A stretch of DNA of 64,000 bases from JAHZMA01 sp965205905 (GTDB lineage Bacteria > Pseudomonadota > Alphaproteobacteria > JABAAW01 > JAHZMA01), in assembly GCA_965205905.1 (NCBI GenBank), contig CBDBHZ010000013.1, positions 186,001-250,000 on the forward strand. The letters are read 5' to 3'. The translations under genes and the position numbers were made by a program. This document shows positions 35,902 through 46,256 of this stretch, in pieces. A model generated the notes under the pieces. The model was given only the letters and a program-made list of their open reading frames with translations. It had not been told where the DNA came from and did no database searches. Every line of letters starts with the position of its first letter. The first letter of the stretch is position 1.

Positions 35902-38793
35902 ATGCGACAATTTATTTTATCCATTATCACATTATTAATATTTTCTTTGTTATTAGTCGGTTGTAGCCTTGATAGCATCGTTAATGATGCCGTTGATTGT
36001 GTAACCGATATTAATGTTGCGCTCAATATTTGCAATGGTGATGATAATGATAATCCAAAGAATGGTGCTGTTAGCAATAATAATGCTGGTGATAACAATA
36101 ATAATGGCGGTGGCGACAGCAGCACTGGTGGTGGCGATAACAACGGAGGCGGTGATAATAATAATGGTTATGGCATCAGCATTATCGAAAACATTCATAC
36201 CGCCACGCCCATAAATTTTAATCAGCATGATTTAATCAGTTTTACTGATGAAAATCGTAACAACAAAAAAAACAATGCTTTACCAATCAATGCTGTGCAA
36301 ATAACAAAAAACACTGCTACTGATAATGAGGCAATCATCACTGATAAAATCAAGGATGCGGTGGTTGATTTTGATTATGCGAATAACGGTAAATTTACCA
36401 ATACAGGATTAAGATTATATTTTGCTGATAAAAAATATCAAATAACTTCCGGTATCGGCCGTGCAGAACAAATTGAGAGCGCGAGCGTTATCAGTGATAG
36501 TGGTGATAATCCTGATGATTTCATCATAGATAGGCGCGCCTCTATCTTTGGCTTTGCGGTCAATCACATGGCATTGGTAACTTTTCATGTGATGAAAGAT
36601 GACTATAAAACGCAATTCTATGCCATCACGGGTTATGAAACCGATGCAAGCAAGATACCCATCACTGGCATCAGCAAATTTATCGGCACAGGGCGGGGCA
36701 AATATTATTCTACGACTGCTGGCTATAATACCATGTTTGATATAGAAGCCGATATTAATTTTGGCAGCCAGATGATTGATTTAAGTGGCACGAATACATG
36801 TCTGTTGGGGAGTGTTTGCAGTCAGAGTGCCAATCAAAAATATGACCTTAATTTTACCACCTCACTCAAATATTATACAGGAAAAAATATATTTAACGGC
36901 TTGATTGAGACAAAAGGTGGCGAGTCGCAACCAGCATTATCAGGTAATATTGATGTTAATTTTTATGGTAATAATGCATCGGAATTCGGTGGCACATTCG
37001 CCCTAAAAAATACCTTGCAAGAGGGTGATGCAGGCTATATTGGCTGGTTCGGCGCTATCACTTACACATTAAACACAAACCATGCTGATACGCCCACAAT
37101 ATTTAATCAACATGGTTTAACCAGTTTTAACGATAATGCCCGCAAAGGCACAAGAAATAATGCCTTTAAAGCCAGTGCGGTGCAAATCATAAAATATGAA
37201 AGCACGGGCAATATCACGCTTAATACAATCAATGGTTCTGTGGTTGAATTTGATTATAAGGATAATGGCGAATTTGCTGATGAGGGCTTAACATTATATT
37301 TTACCGATAAAAAATATGAAATCACCAACGGTATCAGCTATCAGCATTCCATCAATGATTATCAAACCGATAGTGATGATGCCGATAATCCTAGCAATTT
37401 TGAACTGTTCAGGCGTGTCTTTCATTACGGCTTTACATCAAACCATATGGCATTGGTAACATGGCGGGTATATGATGCCGATAATTATGAAAGTTACTTT
37501 TATGCTATCACTGGCTTTGAAACAGCGGGTAACGCGCTTCCTAAAACTGGCAGCGCCATGTTTACAGGCGAAGGGCGAGGGCGATATTATAGCGCAAGCA
37601 AGAATATTAATACTTATTTTGATGTGCAGGCAGATGTTGATTTTGGCAACAGAACAGTCAATCTGACTGGCACAAATTCTTATGATAGTGCTGACCTTAA
37701 TTTTACCAGTCTGTTACGCTATGATGCCGAACAAAACCTGATAAAAGGTGAGTTTGAAACTGTGGGCGGTAACAGCTATTCACAATTATTAGGCACGGCA
37801 GAGGCAAGGTTTTATGGCATAGGTGATAATGCGGTAAAAGAATTTGGTGGCACATTTGATGCAAAAAATAATCAAGCAGGCTATATCGGTTATTTTGTAA
37901 CAGGTGAAAATTATATCATTGCCACTCCTGCTATAACTGCAATCACGCGTGCCGATATTCCTAAAATGCTTAATCAACATGGCTTGGCTTCTTTTGTTGA
38001 TGAGAATCGGCATGACACAGAAAATAATGCCTTACAAACCGCACCTATTGTTGAGATAATTAAAAATGATGATAATAAAACAATCAGCACCCATCAAATC
38101 AATGATGCTATCGTGGAATTTGACCATGATAGTGAGGGTGATTTTGCTGATACGGGCTTAACATTATATTTTGCTGATAAAAAATACGCGGTTATAGCGG
38201 GCACTGGCACTGATTATAATATCGTTGGCAGTAGCTTTGATAGTGATAATGCCCAGAGCCTCGATAGGCAAATCAGCACATTTGGTTTAGAGAGACGTTG
38301 GGACTATTTTGGTGAACCACATCCTACTTATATGGCATTGATTCATTGGACAGTGGAAGAAAATGACTATAAAAGCAAAGGCTTTGCCATAGCAGGATAC
38401 GAAACAAGCGGTGATGCTATTCCTACCCCTACCATAGTTGGCATTACTCAATTTACTGGCAAGGGGCTTGGGCGATACCATTCTACCCACATTAACTATG
38501 ATACCGAGTTTAATGTAACTGCCAATGTTGATTTTAGCGCAACCACAGTGAATTTAATCGGGACAGATGAAAATCATGCCTCGCTGGATTTTACTGCCAG
38601 CTTAACATATCAAGCAGGTATAAACGACATCACGGGCAATATTGAAACTGTGGGTGGTGGCGATTACGCAAAATTATCTGGAGGCGCCAATGCCAGATTT
38701 TACGGACCTAACACAGAAGAATTAGGTGGCACATTTTCTATGCAAAATGATGACGCGGCTTATATCGGCTATTTCGGTGCGAAAGAGCAGTAA
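35902..38793 (+). CDS. Lipoprotein with three TbpB-like domains
   Basis: A surface-type lipoprotein of 963 residues. The signal peptide ends in the lipobox LVGC (Cys near residue 22), and a low-complexity Asn/Gly/Asp linker runs to about residue 95. Three tandem domains of about 290 residues follow, starting near residues 104, 400 and 688. Each begins NQHDL/GL.SF.D-.R, has a central F.Y..NG.F...G...YF.DKKY block, and ends GGTF...N...YIGYFGA. That ending is the hallmark of the TbpB beta-barrel domain family, which includes transferrin- and haemophore-binding proteins. The ligand is unknown. Confidence 0.8.
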   Translation: MRQFILSIITLLIFSLLLVGCSLDSIVNDAVDCVTDINVALNICNGDDNDNPKNGAVSNNNAGDNNNNGGGDSSTGGGDNNGGGDNNNGYGISIIENIHTATPINFNQHDLISFTDENRNNKKNNALPINAVQITKNTATDNEAIITDKIKDAVVDFDYANNGKFTNTGLRLYFADKKYQITSGIGRAEQIESASVISDSGDNPDDFIIDRRASIFGFAVNHMALVTFHVMKDDYKTQFYAITGYETDASKIPITGISKFIGTGRGKYYSTTAGYNTMFDIEADINFGSQMIDLSGTNTCLLGSVCSQSANQKYDLNFTTSLKYYTGKNIFNGLIETKGGESQPALSGNIDVNFYGNNASEFGGTFALKNTLQEGDAGYIGWFGAITYTLNTNHADTPTIFNQHGLTSFNDNARKGTRNNAFKASAVQIIKYESTGNITLNTINGSVVEFDYKDNGEFADEGLTLYFTDKKYEITNGISYQHSINDYQTDSDDADNPSNFELFRRVFHYGFTSNHMALVTWRVYDADNYESYFYAITGFETAGNALPKTGSAMFTGEGRGRYYSASKNINTYFDVQADVDFGNRTVNLTGTNSYDSADLNFTSLLRYDAEQNLIKGEFETVGGNSYSQLLGTAEARFYGIGDNAVKEFGGTFDAKNNQAGYIGYFVTGENYIIATPAITAITRADIPKMLNQHGLASFVDENRHDTENNALQTAPIVEIIKNDDNKTISTHQINDAIVEFDHDSEGDFADTGLTLYFADKKYAVIAGTGTDYNIVGSSFDSDNAQSLDRQISTFGLERRWDYFGEPHPTYMALIHWTVEENDYKSKGFAIAGYETSGDAIPTPTIVGITQFTGKGLGRYHSTHINYDTEFNVTANVDFSATTVNLIGTDENHASLDFTASLTYQAGINDITGNIETVGGGDYAKLSGGANARFYGPNTEELGGTFSMQNDDAAYIGYFGAKEQ

Positions 38794-38835
38794 TAATATA
38801 GTATCAGGATTGTATTTTCCAATCAGGATAATCCT

Positions 38836-39258
38836 TTAAGATTGCCGCCAAGCCAGTCCTGATGCTTTCCAACCACTGACCGTGCCACGTTTTCCCGTAT
38901 CATCAGGGCAGCCCTCAAACCCATCGCTGATATTATAGCATTGCGTAAAGCCTTGTGCCGTTGCAGTGATTGCCGCCATCATCGAGCGTTGCCCACTGCG
39001 ACATAAAAACAGCAATTCATCACCCTCTTGCACGCCCTGTTGCTTTAATTGCGTCATAAAATCAGCATTCTGTGTCATATGTGGAAAGCTAACCCATTCC
39101 ACGCAAATCACTTGCTTACAATGGCATTCATCTAATTGAGGCAACCCCACAAAGCCCCATTCGGCAGTGGTGCGGACATCTATCAGCTTTGCTTGCGGAT
39201 TATCTTGTAATTTTTGCCATGCTTGTTTGGACGTAATATCGCCTTGATAATTGCTCAT
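38836..39258 (-). CDS. Rhodanese-like domain protein
   Basis: A single rhodanese domain of about 140 residues, from MSNYQGDITSKQAWQ (ATG 39258). The motif LIDVRTTAEW is near residue 25 and the catalytic cysteine is in LLFLCRSGQRSMMA, giving the six-residue C-R-S-G-Q-R active loop. It likely transfers sulfur from a persulfide. It overlaps the upstream GST gene by 4 bases, suggesting co-translation. Confidence 0.85.
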   Translation of the reverse strand: MSNYQGDITSKQAWQKLQDNPQAKLIDVRTTAEWGFVGLPQLDECHCKQVICVEWVSFPHMTQNADFMTQLKQQGVQEGDELLFLCRSGQRSMMAAITATAQGFTQCYNISDGFEGCPDDTGKRGTVSGWKASGLAWRQS

Positions 39259-39935
39259 GATTCTGGACTCCATGTTTTCATTTCTTCTTTCGCCAATTCA
39301 CACCATGCTTGCACCGCTTGATGATTCATCACCGCCTGCAAATATTGCGGATGCTGGCATGGTAGTTGATAGGTAAGCAAGCGCGTTACCACTGGCGCAA
39401 ACATCATATCGGCAAAGGTAAAATCATCGCCTAGCAAAAATTTTCCACCAAATTGCTGAAATGATTTTTGCCATAATTCATCAATCCGCGCAACATCGGC
39501 AAGCACCGCATCACTGGCATCAAAATCCTCCACCTTATTAGCAGAAACAATATCCCCACCAACAATATTCATCGGGCAATCGCCACGAAGCGAAGAAAAA
39601 CTGCTGTGCATTTCTTGAGTGATGATTTTACCCCACCATAAAGCATCATCATTATCGGGCAGTAACCCTGCCTCTGGGTGCTTATTGGCAAGGTAATCGA
39701 TAATCACCGTGCTTTCCCATATCACTCTATCACCATCAAATAACACTGGCACAGTATGTGAGCCCGCGCCCGCGCCGATAATTTCTTCGGTGCGCCCGTC
39801 CATTTTCAGATTCACATAGGTGATGGCGAAATCATCAATCAGCCCTTGCATTTTCAAGATATAAAGTGGCAACCAGCCACGCATTGACCATGATGACCAA
39901 TTATAGTTACCAATCACAATACGATAATCTGACAT
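39255..39935 (-). CDS. Glutathione S-transferase family protein
   Basis: A two-domain GST fold of 226 residues. The N-terminal thioredoxin-like domain has NYNWSSWSMRGWLPLYIL, TVPVLFDGDRVIWESTVIIDYL (the cis-proline and E-S motif that bind glutathione) and PEAGLLPDND. The helical C-terminal domain ends FLLGDDFTFADMMFAPVVTRL. The substrate is unknown. It is operon-linked to the rhodanese gene. Confidence 0.87.
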   Translation of the reverse strand: MSDYRIVIGNYNWSSWSMRGWLPLYILKMQGLIDDFAITYVNLKMDGRTEEIIGAGAGSHTVPVLFDGDRVIWESTVIIDYLANKHPEAGLLPDNDDALWWGKIITQEMHSSFSSLRGDCPMNIVGGDIVSANKVEDFDASDAVLADVARIDELWQKSFQQFGGKFLLGDDFTFADMMFAPVVTRLLTYQLPCQHPQYLQAVMNHQAVQAWCELAKEEMKTWSPES

Positions 39936-39962
39936 GGTGATTCTCCCTTTTTCATTTTGCTT

Positions 39963-41105
39963 TTAACTAGAGACTGTATAGATGCGGTTGCGCTTGCTTT
40001 CGGCACGAAACGCCCGCCATAATGAGAGTGATGATGGCTTCTTATGCTTCTGTTGCCGTCTCACCTGATTGCCGATTTTGAATAATAGCGAGATTTGCAA
40101 AAATATGCCAACCCATGCCCGCCATAGACTGCCATCAGGGTCCCAAATATGCGTCATTTCCGCGCCCGCACCGTTAAATTCAATAATCTTGAAATTTTTG
40201 CCTTGCTTGAAATCATCTAGCGAACGGCATTTAATATCAATCCTGCCATAATAAAATTCAGGAATATCTTGCGTTAATTTATCAATTTGCGTTATCAGCG
40301 CGTCATCAATCAGTGCCTCGCCATCACGGAATATGGTGCCCGATGTATGGCTACCCACCGCTGTGGCACGAAAATAAGAATCTTCAGGCAAAATATCATC
40401 TAGCATGTTGCCATAGCGCATTTCGCAACGTTTTAGTAACCGCTTTGTTGCCGCATTTTTATGCAATAATTCGCGAATGGTTTGCGTGCCATCGCCGCTT
40501 AATAGAAACGGATATTTCAATGTGAGTGATGGCACAGTAAATTCACCTGTTTGGGGCGAGCGCACATAAAAAATGCCAATTTCTTCGGTATAATCAGCAA
40601 ATTCGCAGATGAGGAAAGTCTCATCATGCGGATAATCACGCGCATAATCTATCAGCGTCTCCATATCGGTGAGTAACTTAACGCCAAAGCCTTTACAGCC
40701 AATATCTGGCTTGGCAATCATTGGGAATTTCAGCCCTGTATCTTTCACCGCTTGTTGCAATTTTTGCTTATTCAAGCCATCATTATGCAGGCAACAAAAG
40801 AGAGGCACATATTGTTTGAGTGGCGTTAGCTGGAATTGTTCGTAAATAGATGATTTGGTTTCATTCACCATACCGCCCAAACTGATACTAGGATTCACCA
40901 AGCAGGGCAGAGTCCAACTACGATAATAGATTGCCAAACATACCCACCAGAAAAATCCGGGCAGATAGAACAACCATGCGGGCAGTGATTCAGCAGGGCT
41001 TAACCGTATATCTTTAGGCAAGGGCGGAAAGCAGGGTTGAAAACCTTCTAGCGCACTTTTCTCAATAATTGGGGAAAGCCATAATTTTTTGTTTATATTA
41101 ATCAT
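39963..41105 (-). CDS. ATP-grasp domain protein
   Basis: A 380-residue protein with an ATP-grasp fold from about residue 110 (KFPMIAKPDIGCKGFGVKLL, then ETFLICEFADYTEEIGIFYVR). The metal-binding end is YYGRIDIKCRSLDD...FKIIEFNGAGAE. A hydrophobic segment near residues 45-65 (AWLFYLPGFFWWVCLAIYY) could anchor it to the membrane. I cannot name the substrate; relatives ligate carboxylates to amines. Confidence 0.7.
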   Translation of the reverse strand: MININKKLWLSPIIEKSALEGFQPCFPPLPKDIRLSPAESLPAWLFYLPGFFWWVCLAIYYRSWTLPCLVNPSISLGGMVNETKSSIYEQFQLTPLKQYVPLFCCLHNDGLNKQKLQQAVKDTGLKFPMIAKPDIGCKGFGVKLLTDMETLIDYARDYPHDETFLICEFADYTEEIGIFYVRSPQTGEFTVPSLTLKYPFLLSGDGTQTIRELLHKNAATKRLLKRCEMRYGNMLDDILPEDSYFRATAVGSHTSGTIFRDGEALIDDALITQIDKLTQDIPEFYYGRIDIKCRSLDDFKQGKNFKIIEFNGAGAEMTHIWDPDGSLWRAWVGIFLQISLLFKIGNQVRRQQKHKKPSSLSLWRAFRAESKRNRIYTVSS

Positions 41106-41150
41106 CGCTTGCTAGTATAGTATTGTTGGTAAGGAAAAAAAAGTAAAAAA

Positions 41151-41615
41151 ATGCAAAAACTAAACTTAAAAAAATTATGTGTCGGCAGTGATGGCATCGA
41201 ATCCATGATTCTATGGCAAAAACAGCTATGTGCAGAGCAAAAAAACATCCGCCCAGATGCAGATAGTCCGTTTCAGCATCTGATTCTGCCATACCATGAT
41301 ACCCGTAATATGCCACGCCAAGCCGATTCACTGCAAGGTGGCTCGCTTTATTGGATACGCAAGAAGAAATTCTTTGCACGCCAGAAGATTCATCTGCTAG
41401 AAGCGCGCACCTCTGACGAGGGCAAGAAATTTTGCAGGATTTGGTTGAAGCCCGAAATTATCGCAGTAGAGGCAATGCGCGACCGTATCTTTCAAGGCTG
41501 GCGTTATCTGAAAGTAGAAGATAGCCCTGCTGATAAAGACATAGTGGCAATGTAGATAATCGTAGAGGATACCGAAGATATGCAACGCGAATTACAAAGA
41601 TTAGGGTTATTGTAA
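41151..41615 (+). CDS. DUF1489 family protein with an in-frame amber codon near the end
   Basis: DUF1489 is an alphaproteobacterial family of unknown function. The sequence has LKKLCVGSDGIESMILWQ, HDTRNMPRQADSLQGGSLYWI and FQGWRYLKVEDSPAD. A TAG at 41553-41555 ends the open frame after 134 residues. The same frame then continues EDTEDMQRELQRLGLL to a TAA at 41613-41615, which matches the usual C-terminus (EL..LGL). The stop is therefore probably a point error or a recent nonsense mutation, and the full protein is 154 residues. Confidence 0.8.
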
Positions 41616-41616
41616 C

Positions 41617-42949
41617 ATGAAAATCGCAATTATCGGCGCGGGCATATCGGGTGTGGGGGCGGCTTATCTGTTAAGCAAGTCGCATGATGTTACCGTTTTT
41701 GAGAAAAATGACTATATTGGCGGGCATAGCCGCACCATTGATGCCTCTATCGCGGGCAAAATGTGCCAGTGGATACTGGCTTTATTGTGTTTAACAACTG
41801 GAATTATCCGCATATTTTAGGCTTTTTTAACGAGATTGGCGTTAAATATCACAACAGCAATATGTCATTTGGCGTTAGCATCAATAATGGCGCGTTAGAA
41901 TATTCGTCAAACAGCCTATTCGCGCAGAGAAAAAATATCTTTTCGGGTAAATTTTTGGGTATGTTGAAAGATATTGTTAAATTCAATCATTTGGCGTTGC
42001 GTTACGCCCAAAAAAACCCTGATGCCAGTCTGCAACAATGTCTTCAAGATTTGAAAATGGGCGATTATTTCATCAAATATTACATTTTAGCGATGGGCGC
42101 GTCTATTTGGAGTTGCCCCACAACAACCATTCTTGATTTTCCTGCCGCGCAATTTTTACAGTTTTTTAAGAATCACGGGCTATTAAATCTTATCAAACGC
42201 CCGCAATGGTATAGTGTTGAGGGTGGTAGCCGCGAATATATTAAATTGGCGAAAGCAAAAAGCAATGCCAATTTTATCACCAATAAATCGGTGAAAAAGA
42301 TTGACTCTGTCCCGCAAAAAACAGCAAAGTAATAATAGGTGTTAATTGAGACAACAGACGGAGAGAGTGAAACATTTGACCAAGCCATTTTATGTTGCCA
42401 TGCTGACGAGGCATTACAGATGATAAGCAGCCCACCGAAACTGAGGCTGAGATTCTGGGTGCGTTTTCGTATCAGGATAATAAAATTATTACCCATACCG
42501 ATAAAGATTTTATGCCACGCAACAAAAAATGCTGGTCGAGCTGGGTCTATATTAACCATGCCAAAAACAAAAAGCAATGAGGATATGGTTTGTTTAAGCT
42601 ATTGGATGAATAATTTACAAAATCTAAAAACCGATATTCCTATCATTGTTACCTTAAACCCAACAATCGCCCGAAAGCTGAGTGCATTATTGACGAACAT
42701 TCGTTCAGCCACCCTATTTTCAACCATGCTGCTATTAAAGCGCAACAGGGTATCAGCGATATTCAAGGCAAACGCGGGCTATGGTTTTGCGGTGCCTATC
42801 AACGTTATGGCTTCCATGAAGATGGCTTGTTAAGCGCGGTGAATGTTGTGAAGCAAATGGGAGAGGACAATATCGTGGCAGTAAATACCCATCACTTTGA
42901 ATCCCGCTATTTTAACCGCAACAGTGATGCATCGGCGCTTATTGCCTAA
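41617..42949 (+). pseudogene. FAD-dependent amine oxidase (NAD/FAD-binding protein), multiply frameshifted
   Basis: The pieces read AIIGAGISGVGAAYLLSK and EKNDYIGGHSRT, then VDTGFIVFNNWNYP, then ILGAFSYQDNKI, then SYWMNNLQNL, then LWFCGAYQRYGFHEDGL. Together they cover the whole of the flavoprotein family that normally precedes DUF1365 and CFA-type genes. At least five frame changes are needed (near 41757, 42318, 42342, 42440, 42600-42660). Most others in the window need one, so this may be true decay. The end near 42949 is uncertain because it overlaps the next gene. Confidence 0.75.
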
Positions 42950-43647
42950 AATCAATGGTTTCAACTATCGCATCTATTATCTGTGTTTGCCGCTTGCCAA
43001 AATCAACAAGCACCGATACCAACAAACAATTAGCGGTGAATCGCTTTTCCTTCATCAGTTTTCACAGCAAAGACCATAATAATAAAGATAATAGCCTGCA
43101 ACAATGGATTGATGATGTGTTGCGCCAGAATGATATTCATCACAAGATTGATAATATTGCCCTGATTGCCATGCCCCGCATATTGGGCTATGTGTTTAAC
43201 CCTATCAGTTTTTGGCTATGTTTTGATAAAAAACAGCAATTAAAAGCGGTATTATGCGAGGTGAATAACACATTTGGCGAAAAGCATAATTATCTTTGTG
43301 TGCCTAAATTGAATGATAGCATTCATGCCGATGAGTGGCTAGAGGCTGAAAAATTGTTTCATGTCTCGCCATTTTTGAAGATTGAGGGCAAATATAAATT
43401 TAGATTCTCAATCAAGGAAAAAACTATCAAAATATGGATTAATTATTATGATAAAGATGATAACAAACAATTAGTTACATCGCTGATTGGCGATTTATCA
43501 CCTTTGAGCAAAAATGCGTTACGGCGTGTTTTTATAAGCCACCCTTTGATTACATTTAAGACAATTTTTTTGATTCATTGGCAAGCGATGAAACTGCTTG
43601 CCAAAAAAATCAAATTCATTCCAAAACCAAAACAGCTGAACTATTAA
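42897..43647 (+). pseudogene. DUF1365 family protein, frameshifted
   Basis: DUF1365 proteins pair with CFA-type methyltransferases and flavoproteins in membrane-lipid modification. The first part begins at TTG 42897 with AILTATVMHRRLLPKINGFNYRIYYLCLPL. The rest, in another frame from about 43010, has NRFSFISFHSKDH, ALIAMPRILGYVFNPISFWLCF and SPFLKIEGKYKFRF. One indel near 43000-43020 would restore about 250 residues. It sits between the flavoprotein and the methyltransferase. Confidence 0.78.
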
Positions 43648-43699
43648 TATCAGCAAAACCTAAGTAAGAGCCAAAAAAGAGCCAAGAAAGAGACAATTC

Positions 43700-44881
43700 A
43701 TGTTACAAAAATATTTTATCAGCACTTTTTTAAAGAATATAGAAAAAATCACCTATGGCACGGCGACAATCATCACGCCAGAAAACGAAAAGCATCATTT
43801 TGTTGGCAGTGATGATATGGCAGTAACCTTATATGTGAAAAACTGGAATTTTGTTCAAAATATGTTTTTCAAGGGCAGTATCGGGCTTGCCGAAAGCTAC
43901 CGCGATGGCGATTTAGATGCCGATAATCTTGTGAATATGCTCACGATGGTGATTAAAAACCAAGAAGTGCTGAAAAGCTATGTCTATGGTGCATCTTTCA
44001 TCAATCTTGCATCGCAAATCATGTATTCGTTTCAGGCCAATAGCATCAAGGGCAGTAAGAAAAATATCCACGCCCATTATGATATTGGCAATGATTTTTA
44101 TGAATTATGGCTTGACCCAAGCATGACTTATTCATCAGGCATTTTCAACCAACCCGATGAGTCTCTGTATGAGGCGCAACAAAATAAATATGACCGAATC
44201 ATTGATAAAATTTCTGAAAATTCTAATATCCTTGAAATAGGGTGCGGCTGGGGCGGTTTTGCCGAACGGGCTTTGCAAAAATTGAACAGTAATTTTAAGG
44301 GCGTTACCATATCACAAGAGCAATATGATTTTGCGACTGATAAAATCGCCGATAAAAAGCCCCATAAAAATCCAAACGCAAATGCCGAGATAGTGTTTCA
44401 GGATTACCGCGAGGTTGAAGGCAAATATGATGCCATCGTCTCAATAGAAATGTTTGAAGCGATTGGTGAGAAATTCTGGCCTGTTTATTTTGATAAAATC
44501 AAATCATTATTGCATAAAAATGGCACGGCAGTGATTCAAACCATCACCATTGGTGAACAACATTTTGACCGATACCGAAAATCGGGCGATGCGATACGGT
44601 CTTTCATCTTCCCGGGCGGCATGTTGCCATCGGTCAGCCGATTTAAGCAAGAAGTGGCGCAAGCAAAGTTGCAAACGGTTGATATTTTTGAATTTGGCGG
44701 TGATTACGCCCTTACCATGAAACATTGGCTGGCGAATTTTGAAAATTGCCTGCCCGCTATTCGCAAAAAGGGCTTTGATGAGAAATTTATCCGCATCTGG
44801 CGTTTTTATCTGGCGATTTGTATCAGTGGCTTTGCCGAAAACCGCATCAATGTGATGCAAGCTGAAATAAAGCATGAATAA
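43700..44881 (+). CDS. Cyclopropane-fatty-acid synthase family methyltransferase
   Basis: SAM-dependent enzyme acting on unsaturated phospholipid acyl chains. The 393-residue protein has HAHYDIGNDFYELWLDPSMTYSSG, the SAM motif ILEIGCGWGGFAERA, IVSIEMFEAIGEKFW, and QTITIGEQHFDRYRKSGDAIRSFIFPGG. All are typical of the Cfa family. It is intact although its upstream partners are broken. The gene order flavoprotein-DUF1365-Cfa-DUF3833-SDR recurs in proteobacteria, often with photooxidative-stress regulators. Confidence 0.92.
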   Translation: MLQKYFISTFLKNIEKITYGTATIITPENEKHHFVGSDDMAVTLYVKNWNFVQNMFFKGSIGLAESYRDGDLDADNLVNMLTMVIKNQEVLKSYVYGASFINLASQIMYSFQANSIKGSKKNIHAHYDIGNDFYELWLDPSMTYSSGIFNQPDESLYEAQQNKYDRIIDKISENSNILEIGCGWGGFAERALQKLNSNFKGVTISQEQYDFATDKIADKKPHKNPNANAEIVFQDYREVEGKYDAIVSIEMFEAIGEKFWPVYFDKIKSLLHKNGTAVIQTITIGEQHFDRYRKSGDAIRSFIFPGGMLPSVSRFKQEVAQAKLQTVDIFEFGGDYALTMKHWLANFENCLPAIRKKGFDEKFIRIWRFYLAICISGFAENRINVMQAEIKHE

Positions 44882-44957
44882 TCTGTAATATCATGTTTAC
44901 TTTATCAAAAAAAACTCTATGATTGAATGACAATATATTTTTACGGAGGCATTAACA

Positions 44958-45482
44958 ATGAAAAGATTTTTAACCATACTGATAGGAGCTATCATGCTTA
45001 ACGGATGCGGGCATTCTCTGCTACATTATAACAATACCACCCCTGAATTTTCTATGCAGGAATTTTTTGATGGCGATATTAAAGGCTGGGGTTTCGTTCA
45101 AGATTGGCGCGGACGCGTTGTGTCGCGGTTTGATGTAACATTGCATGGCGAATGGGATGGCAATGAAGGCACGTTAAAAGAGCATTTCGCCTATTATAAT
45201 AACAAGGTGCATGATAGAGAATGGCGGCTTGAAGTGCAAGAAGATGGCAGCTATATCGGCTATGCTGATGATGTTGTTGGTCCTGCAAAAGGCGAAGTAT
45301 TAGGCATTGCTGCCAACTGGAATTATTTGATTGATATTGAATTAAATGGCAAAATGCGTCGGTTTAGGTTCAAAGATTGGATGTGGCAAATGAATGATGA
45401 TGTTGTTATCAACCGCGCCCATATCAAGAAATTTGGCTTTAAGGTGGCGGAACTCACCTTATTTATGAAAAAAGAAAAGTAA
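44958..45482 (+). CDS. DUF3833 family lipoprotein
   Basis: A 174-residue protein with a lipoprotein signal peptide ending in the lipobox LNGC (Cys about residue 17). The mature part has the DUF3833 blocks FFDGDIKGWGFVQDWRGRVVSRFDVTLHGEW and VVGPAKGEVLGIAANW...RFRFKDWMWQMND. Its role in the Cfa cluster is unknown; the fold is probably lipocalin-like. A GGAGGC site precedes the ATG. Confidence 0.85.
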   Translation: MKRFLTILIGAIMLNGCGHSLLHYNNTTPEFSMQEFFDGDIKGWGFVQDWRGRVVSRFDVTLHGEWDGNEGTLKEHFAYYNNKVHDREWRLEVQEDGSYIGYADDVVGPAKGEVLGIAANWNYLIDIELNGKMRRFRFKDWMWQMNDDVVINRAHIKKFGFKVAELTLFMKKEK

Positions 45483-45487
45483 TAATC

Positions 45488-46256
45488 ATGCTCTTTAGCG
45501 GGCAGAAAATATGGCTGATTGGCGCCAGTAGCGGTATCGGCATGGCATTGGCGCATCAGCTTGCAAGAGAGGGTGCATCGCTTGCATTATCGGCACGGCG
45601 CGAGGAAAAATTAAACGCGCTATTGCAGGAATTGGAGGGCGGCAATCATATAGTAAAGCCGCTTGATGTGGCGCAAATGGAAACAATCGCCGCTACTGCC
45701 AAAAGCATCATCACGCATTTCAGCACATTAGATAGCGTGATTTTTCTACCCGCCACTTACACCACCGATGATGCGGACACGCAAAACATTAGCGCATATC
45801 AATAAGGCGATAGATATTAATTTACGCAGTGTGTTTTATGTGTTAGATGCCGTGTTGCCACAATTTGAACAACAAAAATCGGGACAAATTATTTTATGCT
45901 CGTCGGTTGCGGGCTATAAGGGGCTACCAAATGGGCAACCCTATTGTGCCACCAAAGCGGCATTGCTGAATCTGGCAGAATCCTTACGAATAGATTTACA
46001 GCCGAAAAATATTGACGTGAAAGTGATAACACCCGGCTTTGTAAAAACCGAGCTGACTGATAAGAATAAGTTCCACATGCCAATGCTCATCACGACTGAC
46101 CAAGCGGCTTCATATATCATCAAAGGCATGGCAAGCAATAAATTTGAGATTCACTTCCCCAAAAAATTCACATACATAATGAAGCTGATTAATTTACTGC
46201 CCTATCGGCTGTATTTCGGGTTAATGCGTTATGTTAAAAAGAGTCTGAAGGAATGA
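45488..46256 (+). pseudogene. Short-chain dehydrogenase/reductase, frameshifted
   Basis: The first part has the Rossmann motif IWLIGASSGIGMALAHQLA and LSARREEKLNALL. After a frame change near 45785 the second part has INLRSVFYVLDAVLP, the catalytic S-Y-K set in CSSVAGYKGLPNGQPYCATKAAL, and ITPGFVKTEL. One indel restores about 255 residues. It follows the DUF3833 gene by 5 bases and overlaps the next methyltransferase by 4. Confidence 0.82.
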
